The position numbers and the translations under genes are program-made. The notes beneath the pieces are model-generated. The model was given only the letters and a program-made list of their open reading frames with translations, did not search any database and was not told the origin of the DNA. Positions 1 through 6,528 of a DNA stretch of 21,589 nt are shown piece after piece. The stretch's first letter is position 1. Each line of letters opens with the position of its first letter. This DNA is from DASWFI01 sp036394315 (GTDB taxonomy: Bacteria > Patescibacteriota > Doudnabacteria > UBA920 > O2-02-FULL-48-8), in the NCBI GenBank assembly GCA_036394315.1, contig DASWFI010000062.1, positions 1 through 21,589 on the forward strand. The letters are read 5' to 3'.

Positions 1-192
1 AATATGGACATGGTCATCACCAGTGTTGATATTATCAAAATACAAATCAGGATACTGTCTTTGGACTTCATACAGGAATTTGATCAGTTCAGATCGGACA
101 TAGTGCTTGAGGATCTTGCGACGGTATTTTGTGCCCCAAACAATGTGATACTGGATCTGATAAACACTATGGTTTAGTTGCCGAATTCTCAT
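1..192 (-). CDS. tnpA: IS200/IS605-type Y1 transposase TnpA, 5' part, cut by window edge
   Basis: The first 64 codons of a small transposase, running off the left edge. The start ATG is at 190-192. Translation begins MRIRQLNHSVYQIQYHIVWG, followed by TKYRRKIL, which matches the opening beta strand and basic patch of the Y1 (HUH) transposase family. The fragment ends in DDHVHI, whose HVH is the HUH metal-binding motif; the catalytic tyrosine would lie in the missing part. These enzymes cut and rejoin single-stranded DNA at subterminal hairpins. Two hairpins lie just upstream (200-226 and 234-253), as expected for the element's left end. It could be an IS200-group insertion sequence or a domesticated REP-associated transposase; the fragment alone does not decide. 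Confidence 0.93.
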   Translation of the reverse strand, partial: MRIRQLNHSVYQIQYHIVWGTKYRRKILKHYVRSELIKFLYEVQRQYPDLYFDNINTGDDHVHI

Positions 193-199
193 GCTAACA

Positions 200-226
200 G
201 CTTAACATGCTAATCGCATGTTAAGC
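200..226. repeat. Perfect 11-bp inverted repeat just upstream of tnpA
   Basis: Arms gcttaacatgc (200-210) and gcatgttaagc (216-226) are perfect reverse complements around a 5-nt loop. The hairpin begins 7 nt before the tnpA start codon on the minus strand. It could be part of the transposon's left-end structure or an mRNA hairpin that limits tnpA translation; both are known in the IS200 family. Which one applies here is inference. Confidence 0.8.
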
Positions 227-233
227 CATTCAT

Positions 234-253
234 CCCCGGGCTAAAGCCCGGGG
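234..253. repeat. GC-rich hairpin, candidate transposon left-end recognition structure
   Basis: CCCCGGGCT (234-242) and AGCCCGGGG (245-253) pair perfectly with a 2-base AA spacer. It has no T-tract on the minus strand, so it is not a terminator for the response regulator operon. A GC-rich palindrome of this kind beside a Y1 transposase gene fits the subterminal hairpin recognised by TnpA. Confidence 0.7.
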
Positions 254-264
254 TTTCCTGTAAT

Positions 265-293
265 GAAATAAAAAAGACCCCGCATGCGGGGCC
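265..293 (-). terminator. Rho-independent terminator of the glycolysis operon
   Basis: The palindrome CCCCGCATGCGGGG (278-291) is followed on the minus strand by TTTTTTATTT (complement of 266-275). It starts about 7 nt after the stop codon of the response regulator gene and so closes the long unit that begins at the promoter near 9700. It lies outside the hairpins assigned to the neighbouring transposon. Confidence 0.88.
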
Positions 294-299
294 GAAATT

Positions 300-683
300 T
301 TATTTTGAACCATCAACCAGCTCTTGCACTTTCTTTAGAATATCTGCAGGGCCATCTATCCCTTTTACGAAAAATGTTACATTAGATAATTTTTTAGCTT
401 TCTCCCGATCTTCCTCGCGTCCCAAATGCGAAAACATTATTACTGGCACTTCCGCCGTCAGTGGATTTATTCGCAAATTCCGTATGAATTCAAATCCGTC
501 CATCCACGGCATAATAATTCCGGTAAAAACTAAGTCCGGTTTTGCTTTTAATGACATATCTAATCCCTGCCGACCATCTTCAGCGGATGCAACTTCGAAC
601 CCTTTATCTTTAAACAGATCGACATACAACTCCCGTTGTTGCTCGTCATCATCTACGATTAAAATCTTCTTTTTGATGTTCAT
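300..683 (-). CDS. Stand-alone receiver-domain protein lacking the phospho-acceptor Asp
   Basis: A 127-residue single-domain response regulator of the CheY type. The acidic pocket is present (ILIVDDDE, D11-D13), as are the switch Ser (S85 in VIMFSHLG) and the conserved Lys (K107 in FFVKG). At the position of the phosphorylated Asp the sequence is DLVFTGIIMP, so G55 stands where DIMMP-type proteins have Asp. The codon is GGA, two changes from an Asp codon. Ordinary Asp phosphorylation is therefore unlikely; family knowledge suggests an atypical pseudo-receiver that works by protein contact. Its ATG overlaps the gpmI stop by 4 nt (ATGA), so it is translationally coupled to the glycolytic operon and is its last gene. 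No output domain and no histidine kinase gene is seen in the window. Its partner is unknown. Confidence 0.92.
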   Translation of the reverse strand: MNIKKKILIVDDDEQQRELYVDLFKDKGFEVASAEDGRQGLDMSLKAKPDLVFTGIIMPWMDGFEFIRNLRINPLTAEVPVIMFSHLGREEDREKAKKLSNVTFFVKGIDGPADILKKVQELVDGSK

Positions 684-2293
684 GAATTCGACTGATTAAT
701 CAACTGAGCAAGCAGGCTTATGCCTGTCATTTCAGCCGGCTTGTCTATACCCATCAATTCTAGCACTGTTGGCGCCACATCGGATAGTACCCCTACAGGT
801 ATTACGCCCGCCAAGGAGACAATTCCGTCTTCTTTCGTTTTTTTTCTTTTAAACTGATTGGCGACCAAAATAAACGGAACGGGATTGGTGGAATGCTCCT
901 TATCAATGCCTCCGGATTTTACATCCAGTAATTCTTCAATATTTCCATGATCAGCAGTTATGATCAGACAAATATCTTCCTTTAGGCAGGCGTCGGATAT
1001 CTTTTTTATGCATCCGTCGATTACTTTTATCGCCCTTATCGAGGCATTCAGGTTTCCGGTATGGCCGACCATGTCCGGGTTGGCAAAATTCGCCAGATAA
1101 AAACTAAAATTCCCGGAAAGGTTGCCTAATAATTCTTCAGTTACCTGGAGGGCGGACATTTCCGGCACATCCACGTAATTTTGATAATTGGACGCAGGCG
1201 ATGTTACGATCTTTCGTTCTTCGCCGGGAAAAGGGTTGGTCACACCGCCGTTGAAAAAAACCGAAATATGCGCGTATTTTTCTGATTCCGCAATATGATA
1301 CTGGCGCAATCCTTTTTTGCTGATGGTTTCCGCCAAGCCATTCACCACTTCCATAGGCGGAAAAGCAGTTTTCACCGGAAGATCGCGATCATATTCAGTC
1401 ATGGTCACGACCATCAGATTTTTAAATTGCTTGGGTGGCTTGCTGAACTTGTTGAAATTCGGTTCAGCAAAAGCACGAGCCAGCTGCTGCGCGCGATCAG
1501 ATCGAAAATTAAAATGAATCATTGCGTCATTGTCGGAAACCAAAGCCGGTTTGCCAGTATCCCCTTGCAAAATCACAGTCGGGACCACCATTTCGTCATA
1601 AATATGTTCATTGTAACTGTTTTCGATCGCGGCCTGGGCAGAGGTAGTAGTCTTGCCTTCCCCAAATACCATACAGCGATAAGTTTGCTCTATCAGATTC
1701 CAGTGCTCTGCGCGATCCATGGCATAAAATCGGCCGGCCACAGTTGCGATTCGTCCCACATCATAGGTGGCCATTCTTCGGTTTAATGTGTTGAGACTAT
1801 CGAGCGCTATTTGCGGCGGCGTATCTCGTCCGTCTAAAAACATGTGCACGAATACTTTTTTTAGTCCGTGTTCGGAAGCCAGGCCCAGCAATGCATATAG
1901 ATGCTCGTCATAACTATGCACGCCGCCGGGACTGACCAAACCTACCAGATGCAGAGCAGAATCGTTCTTTTTCACGTGCTCCACCGCCTCCAAAAATTTT
2001 TCGTTCTTAAAAAAACTCCGGTCCTCGATAGCCAAAGTGATTCTGGATAAATCCTGAGCCACGATTCTACCTGCGCCCATATTCAAATGTCCGACCTCGG
2101 AATTGCCCATTTCGCCCCAGGGCAAACCGACAGTGGGACCTGAAGCTTGCAGCGTAGTTGCCGGATAATTATTTATCAAAAAATCAAGAACCTCGGGTTT
2201 AGCCATAGTGATGGCGTTACCATGAGAAGAAGTGGCAATACCAAACCCGTCAAGAACAATGAGAACTAATTTTTTATATGGAGTAAAACTCAT
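680..2293 (-). CDS. gpmI: 2,3-bisphosphoglycerate-independent phosphoglycerate mutase
   Basis: Interconverts 3-phosphoglycerate and 2-phosphoglycerate in cytosolic glycolysis/gluconeogenesis, using two metal ions and a phosphoserine intermediate. The alkaline-phosphatase-superfamily signature is clear: VLDGFG with metal ligand D15, the nucleophile S65 in GNSEVGHLNMGAGR, then FLDGRDTPP, MDRAEHW, FNFRSDRA, and the C-terminal metal-site motifs NPDMVGHTG and TADHGNIEE, followed by HSTNPVPFI. At 537 residues it is slightly longer than the usual 510-515. The ATG overlaps the pgk stop by one base (TAATG) and the gene's own stop overlaps the next gene (ATGA), so translation is coupled along pgk-gpmI-receiver. 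The cofactor-independent enzyme is the form commonly seen in bacteria without gpmA. Confidence 0.98.
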   Translation of the reverse strand: MSFTPYKKLVLIVLDGFGIATSSHGNAITMAKPEVLDFLINNYPATTLQASGPTVGLPWGEMGNSEVGHLNMGAGRIVAQDLSRITLAIEDRSFFKNEKFLEAVEHVKKNDSALHLVGLVSPGGVHSYDEHLYALLGLASEHGLKKVFVHMFLDGRDTPPQIALDSLNTLNRRMATYDVGRIATVAGRFYAMDRAEHWNLIEQTYRCMVFGEGKTTTSAQAAIENSYNEHIYDEMVVPTVILQGDTGKPALVSDNDAMIHFNFRSDRAQQLARAFAEPNFNKFSKPPKQFKNLMVVTMTEYDRDLPVKTAFPPMEVVNGLAETISKKGLRQYHIAESEKYAHISVFFNGGVTNPFPGEERKIVTSPASNYQNYVDVPEMSALQVTEELLGNLSGNFSFYLANFANPDMVGHTGNLNASIRAIKVIDGCIKKISDACLKEDICLIITADHGNIEELLDVKSGGIDKEHSTNPVPFILVANQFKRKKTKEDGIVSLAGVIPVGVLSDVAPTVLELMGIDKPAEMTGISLLAQLINQSNS

Positions 2294-3519
2294 TAATTTT
2301 CTAAAACCTTAATTGCTGGCAGTTCCTTGCCGGCTAAAAATTCCAACATAGCGCCACCCCCAGTGGACAGATGATCTACAAATTGCCCAACCTTAGCTTG
2401 ATTGATCAATTCCACAGTCTCACCACCACCCACAACGCCGAAAGCTTTTCCTTTTGACTGCGCTGCAAAAGCATGGGCGATCGCCTTGCTGCCAAATGCG
2501 TACTTGGGGTTTTCAAACACGCCAAAAGGTCCATTCCAAACCAGAGTCTTGCCGGTTTTGATAATCTCGGAAATCTTACTGATGGTCTGTGGTCCGATAT
2601 CGTAAATCGATTCGTTCACCCTGATTTTATCCAGTTTCACCAATCTCGGTTTGGCTTCGAGGTCCGTGGCGACCACCACATCGATAGGCAAAAATATCTT
2701 TTCACGATATTGTCGATACAATTCCTTTGCCAGCGCGACATTCGAAATTTTTGACCTGCCGACCTCATAACCTATGGCTTTAAAAAAAGTGTTGGCTATA
2801 GCACCGCCTAGAATAATTTTGGTCGCATTCTTAGCCAAATTGTGAAGAGTTTCCACTTTATCATCGATCTTAGCGCCGCCCATGATCACTATCATCGGGG
2901 TCTGGGGCTGATGAAGAATTTTACGCAAGGATTGAATTTCTTTCAAAAAAGCGATTCCTGCATAATGTGGCAGTTTTAGAGCTAAACCGTAAGTGGAAGA
3001 TTCTTTTCTATGTGCGACAGGAAATCCTTCTTCGACAAATACATCGCCAAAGCTCTCCAGAATTTCTATAAATTTGTCGTCATTTTCATTTTCACCAGCA
3101 TAAAATCGCAAATTTTCCAAAAATAAAATATCGCCGGCAGGTAGATTTTTGCTTATTTCTGAATAATTTTTCTTGGTAATATCTTCGCCCAAAAAATTTA
3201 CATGAGAAACTGAATAGTCAGGCAAGCGGTCAGTAATTTTTACTGCTTTATAATTCAAAAGTTCAGCTAATTTTTGCGCAACCGGCCATAGGCCTTTATC
3301 CATATCCCATCCTTCGGGACGCCCCAAATGAGAGATGATGATGATCTTAGCCTTCTGCTCGATCAAATACTTGAGCGTGGGAATCGCGTCAGTAATGCGA
3401 GTATCGTCCGCCACTTCCCATTCCTGCGTGTGAGTATTTTTCCGCAATGGAACATCAAAACCAGCGCGTACAATCACGCGCCTACCAGTGACTTTAACTG
3501 AGGTAATACTCTTTATCAT
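2293..3519 (-). CDS. pgk: Phosphoglycerate kinase with altered substrate-loop residues
   Basis: Transfers phosphate between 1,3-bisphosphoglycerate and ADP. The 408-residue protein shows the family motifs SHLGRP (H64, R67), ENLRF (R138), VAHRKESST (R171), MGGAKIDDK, WNGPFGVFE, VVGGGET and STGGGAMLEFLAGKELP. I start it at the ATG at 3517-3519 (MIKSITSVKV) because the longer in-frame start at 3570 adds 17 residues with no family counterpart. The N-terminal substrate loop, normally RVDFNVP, reads RAGFDVP here: Gly20 replaces the conserved Asp and Asp22 replaces Asn, two residues that contact 3-phosphoglycerate in characterised enzymes. The rest of the active site looks intact, so I regard it as active. 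It is coupled to gpmI by a TAATG overlap; 120 nt separate it from the upstream gene. Confidence 0.96.
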   Translation of the reverse strand: MIKSITSVKVTGRRVIVRAGFDVPLRKNTHTQEWEVADDTRITDAIPTLKYLIEQKAKIIIISHLGRPEGWDMDKGLWPVAQKLAELLNYKAVKITDRLPDYSVSHVNFLGEDITKKNYSEISKNLPAGDILFLENLRFYAGENENDDKFIEILESFGDVFVEEGFPVAHRKESSTYGLALKLPHYAGIAFLKEIQSLRKILHQPQTPMIVIMGGAKIDDKVETLHNLAKNATKIILGGAIANTFFKAIGYEVGRSKISNVALAKELYRQYREKIFLPIDVVVATDLEAKPRLVKLDKIRVNESIYDIGPQTISKISEIIKTGKTLVWNGPFGVFENPKYAFGSKAIAHAFAAQSKGKAFGVVGGGETVELINQAKVGQFVDHLSTGGGAMLEFLAGKELPAIKVLEN

Positions 3520-3605
3520 AAATTTGGAAACATAATAGAAATATGCTGACGCGAAATATTGTGGAAACAAAATCCTGTTTCTACTTGTTTCAATTTTATT
3601 TCCAT
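3516..3605 (-). CDS. Possible 29-aa leader/coupling ORF overlapping the pgk start
   Basis: In the 120-nt gap before pgk, an ATG at 3603-3605 opens 29 codons (begins MEIKLKQVETGFCF) and ends with TGA overlapping the pgk ATG as ATGA. That junction is the same type used by several real gene pairs in this window. There is no good Shine-Dalgarno sequence, the peptide resembles nothing I know, and an ORF of this size can arise by chance. It may be a translational coupler for pgk or a spurious ORF. Confidence 0.25.
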   Translation of the reverse strand: MEIKLKQVETGFCFHNISRQHISIMFPNL

Positions 3606-3639
3606 AGTGTTTCTTTTGTTACAGATGTTCTGATTTTGA

Positions 3640-4503
3640 TCATGAAGATGTTTTCTGCCATCCTACCGGAATATCACAAGGTGTTGGAAATTCTCGAATT
3701 TCGCCGGTTACTGGATTTTTTGCCTGGGCCATTACTTGAATGCAAACACCTTCAGGTTTTACAAAAGTTAAGCCATCAGGAGTTTTACATTGTTCCGGAT
3801 ACGATTGCATAATTGGATATCCTGCTGCCGCACATTTAGCAAAAGAATTGATTGAACTGATTAGAGGGTTACCCGGTGGTGTTGTTATAAATTTGAAAGT
3901 GGAAATGATTTGGTTCGTAGGCATCATTAAATTTATTTCCAATATCTTATTTTTATCTGCGGGCAAAATAAGATAATTTGCCAGCACTCCTTCTGATCCT
4001 TCAATAAAAACACCTTTGACATCAACGACCATAATATCTTTAATTGGAAAGGTATCAGGTTTTAATCCAGCTGAAGTCCTTGGTGGAGCATATGGTCCAT
4101 ATTTATTCCACCAATCAATTACTGACAAATTTGCTTTATTATCCCAAACCCGAATAGTCATGTTGTCTGTAATTTTATTGGGATCTTTGGGACGAATAAT
4201 TTGTATGAATGTAGGGTCATCTGCATAAACATTGAAGTCATTTGGATACTTGAAACTAAAACCGTATTCTGTGTTAGTATAAGTTTTCCAGTTGGCGGTG
4301 GAATTCTGTTTGTGTTTGACCGGCTCGAATTTGGGCAGTGGAGAGCTGGTTGCCTGCCAATAGTAAGCAGTGGCACCCAAAGCAATTACGACTGCAATTC
4401 CAAGAACCTCGGCTAAAATATGCCGCACAAACCAGTTTCTGTGCGCCGGATCCGCGGGATTAATCTCCGGCACCTTAAAAATTGGATCGTTGGAATTTCC
4501 CAT
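3640..4503 (-). CDS. Membrane-anchored PsbP-like protein with C-terminal Cys-rich module
   Basis: A 287-residue protein of unknown function. I choose the ATG at 4501-4503 (MGNSNDPIFKVP) because the upstream in-frame Met would add 17 unconvincing residues overlapping the previous gene. Order: a cytoplasmic N-terminus, one membrane helix (about 28-49, ending in AYYWQ), then an exported domain opening with EYGFSFKYP (79-87), the hallmark of PsbP/Mog1-like domains in exported bacterial proteins. A C-terminal module follows with C224, C239 (YPEQCKTPDG), C254 and C276, including NPVTGEIREFPTPCDIPVGW. The same GEI-x-EF-x2-x-C-x2-P-x-GW pattern occurs near the N-terminus of the 471-aa protein at 13586-15001, and both have a similar anchor (VRH/VRKH then YYWQ). 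The paired cysteines may form disulfides outside the membrane. Embedded in the gap-pgk stretch of the operon. Confidence 0.85.
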   Translation of the reverse strand: MGNSNDPIFKVPEINPADPAHRNWFVRHILAEVLGIAVVIALGATAYYWQATSSPLPKFEPVKHKQNSTANWKTYTNTEYGFSFKYPNDFNVYADDPTFIQIIRPKDPNKITDNMTIRVWDNKANLSVIDWWNKYGPYAPPRTSAGLKPDTFPIKDIMVVDVKGVFIEGSEGVLANYLILPADKNKILEINLMMPTNQIISTFKFITTPPGNPLISSINSFAKCAAAGYPIMQSYPEQCKTPDGLTFVKPEGVCIQVMAQAKNPVTGEIREFPTPCDIPVGWQKTSS

Positions 4504-4513
4504 TACTCTTTTT

Positions 4514-4912
4514 TTAATGATTGATAAACATTTTATACACCAAGTAAAGTGCACCCAAACCTATCACCCCGAGAATAATCCAAGTTAAGACATTCGCTAT
4601 GTTATCCGTACTACTTTTGGCCGGCTGCATCCCAGGAACAGCAGTCGGATCAATCATTTTCGGCTGTTTGAGGAAAATTACCGAACCAATGCCCAGGATA
4701 ATCGGAATCGCATAAGACAGAAGCCAAGACACTGGGTAGCCGCCGCGGATATCTATCGTGCTTGATAAAAATCGGGTCACGGCAGCCGCCACGATCAAAA
4801 TAATGCCATAAATAATTGTCTTCGGCCGGCGCAATTCTGACTTTGCCGACAAACTGACACTTGGGACAAACATCAACCCAACCCCGATCAGAACAAAAAT
4901 TATGAGTACCAT
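4514..4912 (-). CDS. Small integral membrane protein, about four helices
   Basis: A 132-residue hydrophobic protein I do not recognise. Hydrophobic segments lie at roughly 2-20, 31-50, 62-81 and 105-128, with a polar linker at about 82-103 (PKMIDPTAVPGMQPAKSS). It begins with ATG at 4910-4912 and ends 10 nt before the next gene. The short loops leave no room for a catalytic domain, so a scaffold, anchor or transport-accessory role is possible, but nothing in the sequence decides. It sits in the glycolysis operon between two other membrane proteins, downstream of gap. Confidence 0.75.
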   Translation of the reverse strand: MVLIIFVLIGVGLMFVPSVSLSAKSELRRPKTIIYGIILIVAAAVTRFLSSTIDIRGGYPVSWLLSYAIPIILGIGSVIFLKQPKMIDPTAVPGMQPAKSSTDNIANVLTWIILGVIGLGALYLVYKMFINH

Positions 4913-4934
4913 AAATTTTTTCTTAGTTAATTAT

Positions 4935-5315
4935 TTAAATTTTATTATATAACACAGCGACTCCAATCAGCACTATAAAAATAAATATTATCAGAGAGAT
5001 GGATAGTAGATCCTGCATCTTTGATATAAATTTGGCTTTTGAAGATAAATATTCATCTTTTTCGGCCTCCGCGATATTTTCAATATTTCTTAAGGGTCCT
5101 GTGTTACCCATAGAACTATGATACCCCATCCAACTTAAATTGGAAGGAAATGGTCGTTGATTGTTACCGGAATTGGGTGGTACCAGCTGCTTTTGATACC
5201 TGTCTGGATAGTGTATTTTTACATACTGACCTAATTTATAAAGCCAAAATAAATAGAGATATTGTACGAATATGTCAGCGAAAACTATAATTATTATTAC
5301 CACTAAGAAATACAT
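4935..5315 (-). CDS. Small membrane protein with helices at both ends
   Basis: A 126-residue unrecognised protein. A long N-terminal hydrophobic segment (about 3-27) and a C-terminal one (about 104-124) flank a polar middle region rich in Asn, Pro and Gln (QKQLVPPNSGNNQRPFPSN) and a charged stretch (NIAEAEKDEYLSSKAKF). The ATG is one base after the gap stop codon, so it is likely translated together with GAPDH. A hairpin topology with the polar region on one side of the membrane is likely. No functional motif is visible. Confidence 0.75.
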   Translation of the reverse strand: MYFLVVIIIIVFADIFVQYLYLFWLYKLGQYVKIHYPDRYQKQLVPPNSGNNQRPFPSNLSWMGYHSSMGNTGPLRNIENIAEAEKDEYLSSKAKFISKMQDLLSISLIIFIFIVLIGVAVLYNKI

Positions 5316-5316
5316 T

Positions 5317-6375
5317 TTACTCTTTTCCTATCAATATTGCTTGCTCGACGTAGCGGTTTGAATATCCAAATTCATTGTCATACCAGGCAATGACTTTTAC
5401 CATATCCCCGTCCACGACTTGGGTCAAGGATAAGTCGACAATTGATGAATGCGGGTTGCCGATAATATCTGAAGAAACAATCGGATCATTCGTGACTTGC
5501 AAGACATTTTGCCACATGGGATGCTTTGCCGCTTCGATAAATGCTTCATTCACTTCTTCCACAGTCACTTTTTTATTCAGTATCAAAGTAAAATCCGAAA
5601 GCGAGCCCACCGGAGTGGGAACACGAAACGCAATGCCGGCCAAAACTCCTTTGAGCTCCGGGATAGCTTCCGTAGTAGCGATAGTAGCGCCAGTGCTGGT
5701 GGGGATAATATTTACCGCCGCAGCCCTGGCCCTTCGCATGTCATTTGATTTCCCCCCGGGTGGCGGGCCATCCACCAAATTCTGTTCCGCAGTGTAGGAG
5801 TGGATCGTGGACATCATCATTTTCTTCACGCCAAATTTACCATGCAGCACTGCGATCACCGGGGTAATACAATTCGTAGTGCAGGAGGCGTTGGAAATAA
5901 TCTTTTCATCTTTATATTTGTCATGATTCACGCCGATTATGAATGTCGGAGTAATCCCCTCATCTTTCGCCGGAGCGGAAATAATCACTTTCTTGGCTCC
6001 TGCTTTCAAATGGGCCGATGAGGCCTCCGTGGTGATAAACCGACCAGTGGATTCCATGACCACATCCACTGCCAAATCTTTCCACGGCAGCATGGTTGGA
6101 TCTTTTTCCGCGAAAATCGGATATTTTTTTCCATCAACGATAATATTGCCCACGGAAAAAGTTACAGGATTTGCTTTTTCTTTGTTGTTATCGCTGCCTA
6201 CCTGCTTGTCATAAGGACCATAATTGGAGTCATAGCGAAGAAGACCGGCCAAAACCTGCGGCTCTGTCAGATCATTGATGGCCACGACCTCCAGTTCCGG
6301 TTTGGTCAAAGCAATCTTAAATGCCTGCCGGCCGATCCTGCCAAATCCATTGATCGCGATTCGAATTTTAGTCAT
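5317..6375 (-). CDS. gap: Glyceraldehyde-3-phosphate dehydrogenase, type I
   Basis: Phosphorylating NAD-dependent dehydrogenase of glycolysis/gluconeogenesis, 352 residues. The Rossmann motif INGFGRIGR (8-16), the catalytic motif SNASCTTNCITP with C165, the partner His in STIHSYT, and RRARAAAVNIIPTSTGA are all present. ND at 34-35 fits NAD rather than NADP preference. A short insertion PPPGGKSND precedes RRARAA. The start at 6373-6375 is chosen over a Met 30 codons upstream because it gives the family N-terminus MTKIRIAING and has a Shine-Dalgarno-like AAGGA 6 nt upstream. The upstream extension would also cover the 43-aa gene in another frame. The C-terminal WYDNEFGYSNR is standard. One base separates it from the following membrane protein gene. 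Confidence 0.98.
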   Translation of the reverse strand: MTKIRIAINGFGRIGRQAFKIALTKPELEVVAINDLTEPQVLAGLLRYDSNYGPYDKQVGSDNNKEKANPVTFSVGNIIVDGKKYPIFAEKDPTMLPWKDLAVDVVMESTGRFITTEASSAHLKAGAKKVIISAPAKDEGITPTFIIGVNHDKYKDEKIISNASCTTNCITPVIAVLHGKFGVKKMMMSTIHSYTAEQNLVDGPPPGGKSNDMRRARAAAVNIIPTSTGATIATTEAIPELKGVLAGIAFRVPTPVGSLSDFTLILNKKVTVEEVNEAFIEAAKHPMWQNVLQVTNDPIVSSDIIGNPHSSIVDLSLTQVVDGDMVKVIAWYDNEFGYSNRYVEQAILIGKE

Positions 6376-6383
6376 TTGATTCC

Positions 6384-6515
6384 TTAAATTAATTGCAGAA
6401 GGAAAACGCACACAAATACTCCCCAAATCAGGAAAATAAAATATTCGGTGTCGTTTGGAAACCAAACTTTATGAAATCCGTGATAGAACGATTTTTGGTT
6501 TTTTTTCTTTGCCAT
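6384..6515 (-). CDS. 43-aa single-pass membrane peptide between aldolase and gap
   Basis: A short ORF filling the gap between fba and gap: ATG at 6513-6515, stop TAA at 6384-6386. The peptide starts MAKKKNQKSFYHGFHKVW and has one C-terminal hydrophobic helix (about 25-43) containing FLIWGVF. The basic N-terminus predicts an N-in, tail-anchored peptide. Two other genes here encode proteins that begin MAK-x-K and have LIWAI in the first helix (60 aa at 19495 and 172 aa at 18967), which supports it being real. It starts 13 nt after the fba stop and ends 8 nt before the gap ATG, so the three genes are packed as a coupled set. Function unknown; an anchor or small regulatory peptide for neighbouring enzymes is speculation. 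Confidence 0.7.
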   Translation of the reverse strand: MAKKKNQKSFYHGFHKVWFPNDTEYFIFLIWGVFVCVFLLQLI

Positions 6516-6528
6516 TTGTTTTAGTTAA

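Noticed and set aside
234..253. GC-rich hairpin as terminator of the glycolysis operon
   Set aside because: No T-run follows on the minus strand; the hairpin at 278-291 with TTTTTT fits much better.
3520..3570. Longer N-terminus for pgk starting at 3570
   Set aside because: The added 17 residues are aromatic-rich and have no counterpart in the family; the Met at 3519 gives the normal N-terminus.
6376..6465. Longer N-terminus for gap starting at 6465
   Set aside because: GAPDH proteins begin a few residues before INGFGRIGR. The extension overlaps the 43-aa gene in another frame, and a Shine-Dalgarno-like AAGGA supports the start at 6375.
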